Shown: positions 47,646 to 59,387 of the stretch, in pieces
Layout of the letters: each line of letters begins with the position of its first letter
Numbering within the stretch: the stretch's first letter is position 1
Origin: Apostichopus japonicus
Taxonomy: Eukaryota > Echinodermata > Holothuroidea > Aspidochirotida > Stichopodidae
Direction: 5' to 3'
Length of the DNA stretch: 64,000 nucleotides
Assembly (NCBI RefSeq): GCF_037975245.1
Contig: NC_092583.1
Location: 8,074,764 to 8,138,763 of the forward strand
Made by a program: the position numbers and the translations under genes
Notes under the pieces: generated by a model
Databases searched by the model: none
Seen by the model: the letters and a program-made list of their open reading frames with translations, nothing else
What the model was told of the DNA's origin: nothing

Positions 47646-50600
47646 GTGAAGTGTTCCAATATTCATACTAAGCATGTGTTATTTTAACAGCCCTTCCTGG
47701 CGGTCTTAACACTTTCAGTATTTTTAGATTATCACTACCGAAACATCCTTTATCTCCTTATATTTTTACTCAAGCATATACCTGGTGAACGACTGTTGTA
47801 CCCAACCTATTAAAATCAACAAATCAGCAATATCAATAATCATCAAAACTGAAGTAGGCTATGAAATGTTTCCCGAAAGGAAATGCGGGCGGTGTTGAAG
47901 AACTTAAACAAGCATGGACTCCTGATGTGTGACCTTACTGGTTCATTTTGGCTTCGGCGTTTCTGTATGCTACCCGTTGAACGAATCTAGCTGTTATAGT
48001 AAATAACGGACTTTGCGATACACGTTATATCGCATTGCCGACTTTGCAATCCCCCCCCCCCCGCCCACCCAACCCTCAACCCCCACACAATTTGCAAGGT
48101 CCATACTTTTGACTTCCGGGAAACCAACTAGTAGGCAATCAGTGGAGTTGCAAAATGTAGATCTAATTTAGCATACTAGCCTTAATATTGCCTCAAAATG
48201 CAGAGCTAAATGTAGATCTACTTAATTATAGCCTAAATATGCAGGCAAAAAGCAGAGCATTTGATGTCTAAAATTTCATTTGCTTCTGGGGGGAGACACC
48301 AGCCCCAACCCATTACACCTGAGTTGCCGTCAACGACCCAAGGGCTACAACCCGTCATTTTTGAAATGCTTAATTCGCCTTTGGCCCTTCCATATCAACC
48401 CCTTCCGAAATCTGTCGCTGAAATTCTGACCACGTCACCAGCTTCATAGCTACTTAGTTGCTCAGACAAACAGTATATGGAATTTATTGATTGAGCGCAT
48501 TGTGCAATAGTATGTGACGTCACGGACTGCTAACAATTTCGTTTTTTTTTTTTTTTCATTGAAAACAGACAGTTCTGTAACCTTTGAAAAGTAATCAATT
48601 GTGGAACGGTATGTTATGTTTATATTGTTATCAGAACTAAGAAAATACGGGAGAGCGTTCAAGTGCGGATTATACGTGTAAACTACATTGCCTATGCGTT
48701 ATTTAGATCTCACCTATAACTTTCAAGTCATAAATAATGAAAATATTCTGGACAGAGATCGAAAACTTATTTATTAATAGATAATCGTTATGAAACTTTT
48801 CGTAAATAGGTCACTTTTCTAACTTTGGGTCTTCAACATTGGGGCCCGGGTTACTCTAGTGGCTGAGTCATAATTGCATTCGTGAAAATCAGTCAACAAC
48901 AGGCAAATTCCTGGCTTTATATTACTATTGCCCAATGTCCTTAAAATATGTAAAGAACGCGCATAGACGTCCATACCTCAGCAACATATTGGACGTTTAC
49001 CACTCAAGAGTATTTCTAGAAATAGTGATTTTGATGATTCTTTAATTTTATTACGATTTCTAAATTATGTTAGCGTCAGAGCGCCATCTTTTCTTGAAGT
49101 TTCGCGTTAAAGGCCTCGGACAGAAACGAACAAAGTAGAAAACAGTTTGGTTTTATTGGTAGGGCAATAAGAATTGGTATGTCATATCATAAGGGGGAAA
49201 GGAAAACAAACATAAAAACAAAACAAATATCGCTTACATTTTGAAGTGCATGTGCTGTGTGAAAACTGACTTAAGTAGTTAGGCCACTTTCTTTTTTGAC
49301 AGTAGCTTTATAGATAAAATTTAATCCAAGTTATGACACCAAAATTTCGGGCTCTGCAAATGAAGCAGTTGCATAACAAGGAATTGGAAGAAAACAAATT
49401 GCACGATCACCTTACAGCCGTGACTCTAGAGAAACATTTACCTAGTACCGTATAAGCCTAGTACCCAGTGAAAACATCTTACACTGGGCCACATACCGCA
49501 TGTTACGAACATACGGTGACAGGCGGTAGCGGGTTGTTGTGTGTCCTGGTTGAACAGTGACAAGGAAATACGAATACGTTCACAATATTATCTGCCTGCT
49601 TACCAGATGGAGAACACGATTTACTATTAAACTTTCATAGCCAATGATGTATAGACCAAATTCACCTAAAACATGAACTGATTTGCAACCAATGTCTACG
49701 ATTAAATAGTGCGCGTGCACAAACGGTACACATTTACGTGGCGCGAACAATAACGCACACGCACTGCATAAACTTGCAGTTAGTGCGTATTCTAGTTATT
49801 TGTATTGTACTCGTACTTAGCCAAGTGAATTTGTACTCGTACTCGGCGTGCACTCGACACTTCCAGTAGTACAGGTACAAATGCTACATTTATCAGTCTT
49901 AAAATCTTAGTGCCTTGTACTCGAACACATAACACAAAGGAAGGCAAGATGTTGCAGATTTCCACATAAGTAACTCATTGTATTTCAGGGTATACGCCCA
50001 TGTTTCTATGACATTGAGCAAATAACAAGTTTGGTTTATCATATGGCCTAGATGTACAGCAACGATAAACCTCGGAAATCAGCACATAACAGACTCCGGA
50101 AACACATAATCTGGCAGTTGTTTACGCACATTATACATAACGTGTTATGGTCATCACGTAATGACAAAAATGAAACTTTCGGAGGAAATTCGGAGGAAGC
50201 GTAGTGACTTGTAACTCATCCCTGGATTTTTGGTTATCAAAAGCAAACGCATGTTAGTTTTACTCATCCCGTGGATTTTAAGAAAACGAGAACTGTGTTA
50301 ATTTTCAATATTTCTCTGAAGTCTCGTAGTACGGTAAGAAATTTCAACCGACACATAACATACATAAAGTCTCGCGCAATGGGATGAGATTGCTTTGTGA
50401 TAGTTGTAACGGGTAACTAGGCTAAGTTAGGCTAGGTCGGCCCAGGTTGATGTTAAGATTTAGTTTCACTGCGTAGTCCTAATTCTAACTTCTAGCAAGC
50501 AAACACTCAGATATAATCGCGCTATGGGCCTACAGTAACTAGTTAGCTAATATATTTCGATTCGGATTGATAGAACTGAAACTGTCTCAGTCTCTCTCTA

Positions 50601-52182
50601 CAGTCACCATTGGTTGAACTAACAATTTGGATGTTCAGTAGCCATGTCCATATGGAAATGAAATGATATGATTGAAACGAAATAGGACATGCCGTTAGGC
50701 TATAGCAAGTAACATTGACCTACAGTAGCACTAGCAGGCTAGGCCAAGGTAACACAAAGATTATTATATTGTTGGTCAAACTCTCAGTGTATCAGGAGAA
50801 TTAACAAAATCTTTCCACCAAGCAGAAGAGGTGCTACAATATAAAATTCCATGAAAATTTTGATCAAAATTACTGACTTGAGAAAAACAATTTACACAGC
50901 TCTATGAAAGTCATATTGTTAGAGATGAGAATTGCAAAAACTGCTGACTGGTTGTCAAATGGTGAAAACAATTCACAAAAGTTGTAATGTCATAGGTGAC
51001 CCAAGCAATTGTTCAACACTTACTTGTGATAAACAATCTGCATATGACATTTCAAATCCAACCTCAAGTGAGGTAGGCTAGTTCTCTAAAGAATGAATGG
51101 ATATTAAGCCAAACAACATAAATTTTAAACGACATAACACAAAAAACTGCACTGGCCCAACAGTATGCAAAAAGGCAGTGTAGAAAAAAAAAATATGTCA
51201 AAGAAAGTGGATACAATTTAACTTTCAAACATAGCAACTATAGTGTCTATCCGTGCAGCTGTACACAGTGTGCAAGGTACACGTACAGTATGGGAAAGAG
51301 TTACTGCATGTGACCATACAAAGTATGTATGTGTAAGTTCTGAAGACTATTCTGTGCAGTGTGTGTACACTAAAAGCTAATGAAATACTGCAGAAGTAGC
51401 CAATGTGAATGTGCAACTTTTTCTGTTGAAATCTGTCGATACTCTTTAATTTTGCAAAGTACTCTATAATGTACATACTTTGGGGAGAAAAATTCAATTG
51501 ATTTGATGTACATACCCCTACAATTATGTTGTCATGTGTGTACACCTACAGTTGTGATGTTAGTGTACTGTATGTATGCACAGTACTCATAAGTGACCCA
51601 AAAAACTAGCATAAATTGTTTTATACTGCAAACTGCACCCGTCGAACTACTGTATGTTAGTAAACATGTAATGACTGAAGTATGTGAATGTCATGAATGT
51701 AACATTATTTGTGAATTACTGTACCTATAGATCGTAAATTTATTAAATGTAAAAATCAAAGAAAATCAACGGACACTTCACCCAGTGAGCAATACCGCAC
51801 TGTACTGCTGCATAATACAGTATTGTATTAATTTACGCTTACTTGCTGCATACTACAGAAATAAAGCCACTTTTATTGTTTCATGTGCAAGTTTCGATCC
51901 TGCCTCCCTTCATTCTCTACTTTATCCTCTTCTTTGCCATCTCCTTGTACCCCTTACTGTGTACTGTAAGTTGCATTCCCGTTTCTGCTGTTCAGAAAGT
52001 TGTCCATGGATGCTTTTAGTTCTTTATCAAATTTGCGAGTTTTTATGCTATAAATGTCTATATCTATCCTTATGCATCTTACCGGTATATGTAGCTTTCA
52101 TTTCTGCATCCTCTTTGCTTTTCATCAGATTATGCTCATGAATGGTATTTGGTTCTACTAATGTCATTATCAACTATCCATT
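47646..52182. other. Long stretch with no supported gene
   Basis: AT-rich. It contains a poly-C run at 48050-48062, a T-run at 48543-48556 and scattered TACTGTA words from about 51 kb. Open frames at 51225-51545 and 51785-52141 have no family and look like chance. Confidence 0.4.
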
Positions 52183-53267
52183 ATGCCAATCGCATCAAGT
52201 TCTTCAACAGAATCAGGCCAAGGTAAGCATGTGAAAATATGAATATCTCTTCATCTCCTTTAAAAGATCTATGTCATCAGTTTTTGCTTCTTCAAATGTT
52301 TGTTACAAGATCAATTTTAACCGTCAGTCATCTATAAATCTCAACAGGCAGTTAGCTTTCACCTCAATTGATTACATTCACAGAGAGTTGTACAGAACTT
52401 TATTAACTTTTGCATTCCTGATTCCCCTTTCTATAAAGGGCAAAACCAAGGACTTAAAACCTCCAGTAAAGTTCTCTAATTTAGAACCTTTACAAATTTA
52501 AGCATCATCAAATCTTGTGCAAAACAAATGATTTTCAAGGTTGGTGATGTCTGCTGTAGAAACATTTGAAGAACCAAAAAAAATAAATATCTACTCGTCA
52601 TGCAGCACTTTTTCAACCACAGTCAGGTGGCAGGATAATCCTATAGTCTCTTTGGAGCTGTTTGGATTAGTTCTACTGCACTTAGACCTGCACATATGTA
52701 ACATCCATGGGCAACATTTCATGTTGTACTTCAGTTTAATGGAATGAGTACAGTACAAACAGATTATCCCTAAGTATCTTTAATTGTACTCATTTCAGGG
52801 CAAGTTTTTTGAGGATTTGTTTTTGGTTGTTGCCTTGGATAACCAGATCTGACATTTTGGTTGTCTGAAGTACAAAGTTGAATCATCCAAAAAACATACT
52901 AACAAAGAATGATATACTGTAAGTACAGTGTAGGAGAGATGTGATGGTTTGGTGGTACATACTATAGTGCAACACCATCCAGATTTGGGCCAGTATTAAA
53001 GCTCCACTTTGAGTGAATCATAGGCCTACTACTATTTTGGTTAAATTATTTCAGCATCTCCCAAAGTGATTGAGGGTTATTACCAATTATCATTAAAATC
53101 ACCTAAATTTGGGGATAGTCAGTTATGGCAGTTGATGCAATCTAAATTTGATGCCCAAACAGGCATTAACACTCCAAAGCTGATATTGTCTGTCCAAACA
53201 GAAATTTGGTCGTGTTCAGAAGACCGAACGACCGTTCGAAATTTGCTCTTATGTCGTTTTATACCTG
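52183..53267 (+). CDS. Possible two-exon gene start, weakly TRPM-like
   Basis: Exon 1 is 52183-52222, from an ATG with an in-frame upstream stop (MPIASSSSTESGQ), ending CAAG|GTAAGC. Exon 2 starts at 53055 after a TTAAATTATTTCAG acceptor. Phase 1 is kept, giving Ala at the junction, then SPKVIEGYYQLSLKSPK and LWQLMQSKFD, then TPKLILSV. The YxxL..LM....PKL(I/L)xSV pattern recalls the start of the N-terminal homology region of TRPM channels, where PKLLISV is typical. The similarity is short and from memory. The exon must end by about 53285 (stop), perhaps at a GTAGGA near 53269. No further exons were identified. It may also be a chance pairing. Confidence 0.28.
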
Positions 53268-54378
53268 TAGGAATATATATTATGTAGTGCTATACATTGT
53301 CCACACATTGTGGCTGCCCGGAAAGAATACATTTGCTCAATTGAGAATGAACAGTTACATAGAATCTTATGTACTAAGTTGATTTTACTGCACTTCACAT
53401 CATGCTTTACCCCCCCTCTACAGTATATCCCCAAGACCATCCATCCCCAAAGTTTCCCTCTTTTGCACAACATTGTATGTAGCTAACATAGATCTCTATA
53501 TCCAACATGTTGTGGTAATAAATTCAAATTCATTTACTTCTGTTTTCCAGCCAACGCAGGATCCGATTGCTTTCATTTATTTGTAGTCTAGCGAACATTA
53601 TTTGCAAGACTGCAATTTGAAGCTCTCTCTACCCATCTTTCTCCCCCTCCTATGTCATCGTTTGGGGTCCTCCATTCCTGTCAGTTTTAAAACTTTTATA
53701 ACTACTTTATAGAATGCAGTGAAAGTAAGCCTGGTACAAGTATACAATAGAAATTATCACTGACAAATGTGCAGTACTAAAAATGTCAAACAAAACTTAT
53801 AATTTAAGCTCATGAAAGATGGTCAAGTTTTTGAGCAACTTCCAATGTCACAGTCACATAGGATGTGATTGCCCTAAATGTTTAGTTAGTACAGTAAGTA
53901 CATGGAGAATTGGGTAATATTAAAATTTCAATGATGGTTGACAATGACTATGAAAAGTGTGGTTCATGATATATGCTGAGAGAAATATGTGATTCTGGAA
54001 GTCTACCAGTCTTGGACAAATCTTGAGAAGAATTTGCAGAATTATATAGTTGATGGAATGCCTTTGGTGAAGGTACAACTCTTTTGGGGTGCAGTGTGCA
54101 GTTATATTAAATCTACTGTACTGTACTGCGCCTTCCTCTGCAACACAGAGTAGTACTTTCCCAATTAAAGGCGTGATAGTCATTTATGTATGCAAATCTA
54201 TCAACAAACTCATGAATAATGCATTATCCCATGAAATATTACTGTTCCCATTGGTCCAGAAAGAAAGTGTCATTTAGAACCGCTGGGCTGTCTTACACAT
54301 GTACAAATATTCAGCTGTACACATGTACCATGAACATTGAACAATACAACAAAAGTGGCACTAGTGTAGGGCATAAGA
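53268..54378. other. Intergenic or intronic, nothing recognised
   Basis: A TTCTGTTTTCCAG acceptor-like sequence at 53550 leads to only a short frame. Confidence 0.35.
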
Positions 54379-54458
54379 GGGGTGAGGGGGCTTAGCCCAC
54401 ACGTATCACCACATCGGAGGGGGGTGAGGGGGCTGAGCCCACACGTATCACCACATCT
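54379..54458. repeat. 42-bp direct tandem duplication
   Basis: GGGGTGAGGGGGCTTAGCCC, ACACGTATCACCACATC occurs twice in a row with one or two differences. Confidence 0.9.
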
Positions 54459-56965
54459 AGCACTGTCCATTGACTCAGTGTAGGTCTATAAAATTAATGA
54501 AACAATAAGGTTGAATTAGTGACAGAGGTAACAGAAAAGTACTACACGGTACTTGTATCCATAATAGAAAGTCACTGCTCAAGCATCCTGTGACTCCCTA
54601 TAAGTTTGAAATGTATACCCTTGACAGCACCCATGAATTCCCATAGCAGATACAGTACTGTAGCACCAATGTTATGTACCTTTTCCTAGTACTGTATCTT
54701 TGTGAATTGTGTGCAGAAACTAACACACAGACATGCCATAGCTTGAAAGGCAACAAGAGTAGAGTTATTTGTTTTCATTGTCAAATGAACAGACCCAGGC
54801 TGCAAACAGTTCTGCGTTTTTGTGGACATGGTAAAACCAGTCAGTCAAATTTTGTTGTGAAATACAAAAATCCATTATCCATGTTGTTGTGCAGAAATGG
54901 TAAATTGTAATTTATAATGCCAATTGTTGCAGAGCTGCACAGGCTATGATTGCATTTCCATGCAGGTTTATTGCAGAAGTTGTTATACTGTGGGTGTGTA
55001 TCCTAGCTACTGTTTTTATATGTGCACTTAGCTAATAGTATCATACATACATGTATGTACATACCTTAATTACACAATTTCAGTCATATCTTCCCATATC
55101 TCTGTGCCCAGTTCATCAAAGTTCTGTAACAAGTAACATAGAGGATATACTAAATTGTAAATTTACTATACTTAGGTTATTGTAGAATACAGTATACGAC
55201 AATACTGTCATGATTTTCATGTATTGAAGATTGAATTTAATGTAACTGCTTGAATTTGTTATGACAGTTTTGAGTTTCGTCACAGTACTGCGACTTGAAT
55301 TTTACGCCATATAATGCATCGACCATACATTTTTCTGCCTATAAAACACATACATGTGCCTTTTAGACACATGTGCTGTGGTACCATATGAATTTGCTGT
55401 CGACCACATTTGACTTCCATGCTTAGAAACGTGCATGATAAATTTAACCAGCTTCTGTAATTCCCTGTACTGTTTGTGTCATGCAGATAAATGGACTATA
55501 TTAGTGATTTATGAGGCTGTGTGTACAGTATTTCTGTATCGTTTGCAGCAATCTTGTGGTGGACGGTGGCATGTATACTCAAAGGTATTTGATAAGCAGT
55601 GTTGTAACTACTGTATGGTCATGGCTCAAGTCGATTTTTAAGTACTGTATATACAGATTGTAGGCTTATTATGTCATTTTGTAAAGTGTTGTAAAGGTTT
55701 TAGAACTTAGAAAGGTTTTAGAATTTTTAGAACTAATGCATAGTGACTCGACTTGAGTCGGTAGAAAAATCACTGACTCAAAGTCATGAATCTGTAAGTG
55801 CGTTTAGCATATGCAGCTTGGCAAATACTTTGTATTCCGTCACCATGTAGAGCTCCAGGCAGACTGAGATTCTATTAACCCACGCTGCATTTTATCGTGC
55901 ATGAAGGGACAACAGACACAATCTGGAGGCGAGAATTTATGCAGTACTTTAATACAGTTACGCACTGTAATATGTATAAACTGTTTGGTAAACATGTACA
56001 GAATGCCATGAGAATACAGTACAGTTGTATAGTAGTACCTACTACCTACTGCAGTTTTGTCACCTTCAAAAAGGGTGTGATTCAGTCTGTAATTGGTCGT
56101 AATTGTCAGAATTCACAAAATACTGTAGTGCTCAACATCTGCCCAAGTAACACAAGACAGCTACCTGTAGTGCAGATGAGTGTATTGCATCATTTCTCAT
56201 GAAAGTGTTAAACATGGTCACCTATATACTGTGGATGAAAATCAACAATTTTAATTCAAAATTACAATAATTAACAAATTAATTACTGATTTTGTTGGAT
56301 ATTTTGAAAACTGATCACCTACTGTACTGTACTGTGTTAACAATCACCTTTGTGCTGAATTGTACTTGTATGGGTGATAGGCAAATTGCAGAAGTAATAA
56401 ATATATGTCAAGCACATCCAGGTACTTTAAGAACAAAAGTTGGATTTTTTGTTCTACAGCAAGTGTATAAATTTAACTTAATATCCTTCACCATACACAC
56501 TAGCATTATAACCTCCTGGCCAATGCCCATGTACAAATTCTCACCATCTTGCTAAAATCTTTAGAGAGATCAATTTTAGCCCCAAGAGGAAGATTTCTCC
56601 ATGACTCTTTTCAAGTTTAGAGGCATCTAAATGGATTAATTCATCGCAGTTGTATAATGTACAAGGGCCAGATGCATATATAGTAAAGAAATACTAGCAT
56701 AAAAAGGATGTTAAAATACTCTGTATAATGTGCTCCATTGAGTAGCACAAGTAGTACTGTACATTATTTAGCCATCAGGGAATTCATCGGTACTGACTCA
56801 ATAGTCGCCGAGTGAATATTGCTCATAGAACTCTTTAATTATTTGGCTCCGTTTTTCGATGTAGAAGACTGTGGGCAATGAAGAGAGACCTAATTTTCAG
56901 AAATTGTGAGACTGAGTGCTCTCATTTTCTTGCAACTGCATTGCACTAAATTTATTAGTACATTT
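54459..56965. other. Intergenic, rich in TACTGTA/TACAGTA words
   Basis: CTGTACTGTAC-type words occur many times between about 51 and 61 kb without a fixed period. Open frames here (54674-54910, 55435-55641, 55897-56202, 56292-56555) are unrecognised and not called. Confidence 0.4.
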
Positions 56966-57650
56966 AATGTATTACAGACTGTGTAATTTGTTCTCTGCAA
57001 CATGTGTACACAGGAAAGGGTTGTATGTTTTAAAACAGACAATTTTGCGAAGGCTTGAGACTTTTGCACATAAATGTATGTAGTGTGTGTATTGGACAAT
57101 TTGTCAAGCCTGCAACTTGGCTTAAAGGCATTGAAGACTCGCCCCAAACCGCGTACGGCCATCTGAAAAAGTTAACTCTCTGTTGCTTGCAAGTGATGTT
57201 TTGTTCGTGTCGCTACAAAATGCAGACAGTAATGAAACATGATACTGTACCTTGTTATCTTTAGCTGGACCTGAGATGTCCATCTCTGTATCGTTTGTAT
57301 ATACTGCGCTGTGGGTATTGACCGCAGCTGTATGTACTGACTGTACACTAGTGTCTTTAGAATTACAGATGGTACAGTAGCAAGCTGTGTGTGTAATTTC
57401 TGGGATCGATGGTGGTGTTTAACACTTCTGTTACACCTCATTCGAAACTTGGTCAAATTACCAGCATTAGATGTTTCTTTTTGCGCGAGTCTTCACACCC
57501 TTTAATGTATTACAGACTGTGTAAGTTGTTCTCTGCAACATGTATACACAGGAAAGGGTTGTATGTTTTAAAACAGACAATTTTGAAAGGCTTGAGGCTT
57601 TTGCACATGTATGTAGTGTGTTGGACAATTTGTCAAGTATGCAAGGCTTA
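56966..57650. repeat. 150-bp direct duplication split by Kolobok copy C
   Basis: 56966-57121 and 57504-57650 align closely (AATGTATTACAGACTGTGTA, TTGTTCTCTGCAACATG, GGAAAGGGTTGTATGTTTTA). The Kolobok-like MITE lies exactly at their junction, at a TTAA. Confidence 0.9.
57122..57505 (-). mobile_element. Kolobok-like TTAA MITE, copy C (inverted)
   Basis: Flanked by TTAA at 57122-57125 and 57502-57505, with AGGCATTGAAGACTCGCC on the left and GCGCGAGTCTTCACACCCT on the right. It is the reverse complement of copies A and B over the whole interior (for example TGGACCTGAGATGTCCATC against GATGGACATCTCAGGTCCA). Confidence 0.92.
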
Positions 57651-57669
57651 GAGTAAGATTTAGAGTAAA

Positions 57670-58020
57670 ATACAGTCAGGGAATGTAACTACTGCACTGC
57701 ACTATGTACAGGTATACAAACTGTATTAATCAGCCAGTCCTATGCAGACTTGAGGTAATTATAGTAGCCTATAATTGATTTCAAATACAATTCATTCATG
57801 GAATATCATAACTACTGCACTGTACTATGTACAGGTGTACAAACTGTATTAATCAGCCAGTCCTATGCAGACTTGAGGTTATTATAGTAGCCTATAGATG
57901 TAATTGATTTCAAGTACAATTCATTCAGGGAATATAACTACTGCACTGTACTATGTACAGGTGTACAAACTGTATTAATCAGCCAGTCCTGTGCAGACTT
58001 GAGGTTATTATTACTACTAA
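57670..58020. repeat. Three-unit tandem repeat, about 125 bp
   Basis: AACTACTGCACTG(C/T)ACTATG followed by CAAACTGTATTAATCAGCCA recurs near 57687, 57809 and 57936 with few differences. Confidence 0.92.
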
Positions 58021-58223
58021 AGTTCGACTGATTAAATGTCAAAGTTACAGCTACAGTATTTGGTTATAATTTCTGAGAATTGTTTGGGCATACTTTTACA
58101 AACAGGATGAGCTGTAAATATAGGAATATATCTGTAACAGACATACTACTGTACATACTGGCCGTAGTCCCTGTAACTGCAAGCAAGGACATCCTATAAG
58201 TTACTGTAGTGCAGTACTTTAGA

Positions 58224-58607
58224 CAGTGGCGGAGCGTCCATACAGTCAGGGGGGGGGGCCGATACCCCCCCTGACGGACTCAAATGGACTGCTGGCGCCC
58301 TTTTCAGCTTTTTACCACTTTTTAATTATTCGCGATTATTGACTTGTTTATTGCGCTCTTATCTACAGGTACCTATTGACATTTTCACATTTTGTAGGTG
58401 ATGACACCTATTTATTCTTCGTTTATCTGCAAATTAGCAAGGCCGTGAAAGGGTCATTTCCGGCGATCTAGGGAGTATCTTTACTCAAAAATTTTTTGTA
58501 CGCTCCGCGCCAACCTATGGTCTCGCTCCGCTTAGATAGTGTCGAAAGCGCCCAGGGCTACAGACCATTCTCGCCCCCCTCGACCAATACCCCTAGCTCT
58601 GCCACTG
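58224..58607. mobile_element. hAT-type MITE, 384 bp
   Basis: Ends are CAGTGGCGGAGC and GCTCTGCCACTG (one mismatch). The perfect 8-bp target duplication is ACTTTAGA (58216-58223 and 58608-58615). An inverted, diverged copy of the core seen in the MITEs at 10146 and 41625 lies at 58441-58545. Confidence 0.93.
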
Positions 58608-58744
58608 ACTTTAGATAATCCAAATACAGGAATTTAGTGTACACCAATAAACTTATCCCCCACTTGAATCAGTAAACAGCAGTTCTAGAATGGATATAAG
58701 ATACAGAACGGTATATAAATAGATTTAAGAGCGACGATACTTAC

Positions 58745-59065
58745 CTGTCTTCGCACTCCACACTTGCCCTCACTCCTGGGCAACACCCACTACAGTAATT
58801 CCTCCTTCCGTATCTATGCCACCCCGGAAGTTAATTCCTACATGTTTTTTTGCAAAATCTTCGCTTGTAGTTTAAACAACTGTATTTTGCATTTTTGGAA
58901 TACATCATGGATAATTCGACTACAGAGACCTTCTTTTGTCGCTGTTCCAAGAAGCACTCATAAGTATCCTTTTGTTTTCATACAATTTTCGATTGCATTT
59001 TTCTCTTCCTCTGTGAATGTTGTTCGCTTCTCCGTTGTACGTTTGTTTGTACAGGTAACGGTTGC
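58745..59065 (-). pseudogene. Transposon-associated exon remnant with SANT-like motif
   Basis: On the minus strand RTTEKRTTFTEEEKNAIENC is followed after one stop codon by LLGTATKEGLCSRIIHDVFQ. The stretch ends beyond a strong donor ACAG|GTAAGTATC at 58744. The TEEE..A pattern resembles the short Myb/SANT-like C-terminal module found in many uncharacterised, transposon-linked animal proteins. The in-frame stop and short length suggest decay. The exact limits are not certain. Confidence 0.3.
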
Positions 59066-59387
59066 ATGACACCTCAGTGGTGGGCGTTACCTCCCCCGAC
59101 CGTTAGCCGTCGAGCTAGGTCCTTAAGCCCCCATCACTAGTAAGTTTTGGGGGTTTCTATACGGGCAGTCCCCCCCCCCAATAAAAACAAACCAATAATT
59201 GCCTTTTATAGTACTTTACAGTATACTGTACTTTATGCACATAGTAATTCACAGCCTGGGTATGCATGTATGTGCATCGTCCCTGTCTTCAGTTTATATA
59301 TCAGTGGTTTTTCTTAACGTTGCCGGTATTGAGTACTGCTTGACCCACCAGCCTATTCTTTCAATTTTATAGACCTATACATCTCAG

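Noticed and set aside
51785-52141. 118-codon frame with several hydrophobic stretches
   Set aside because: No family, no upstream signal, and its composition follows the local T/C-rich DNA. Likely chance.
58740-58751. ATACTTACCTG match to the U1 snRNA 5' end
   Set aside because: An 11-base match that is simply the reverse complement of a consensus splice donor on the minus strand. No other U1 sequence follows.
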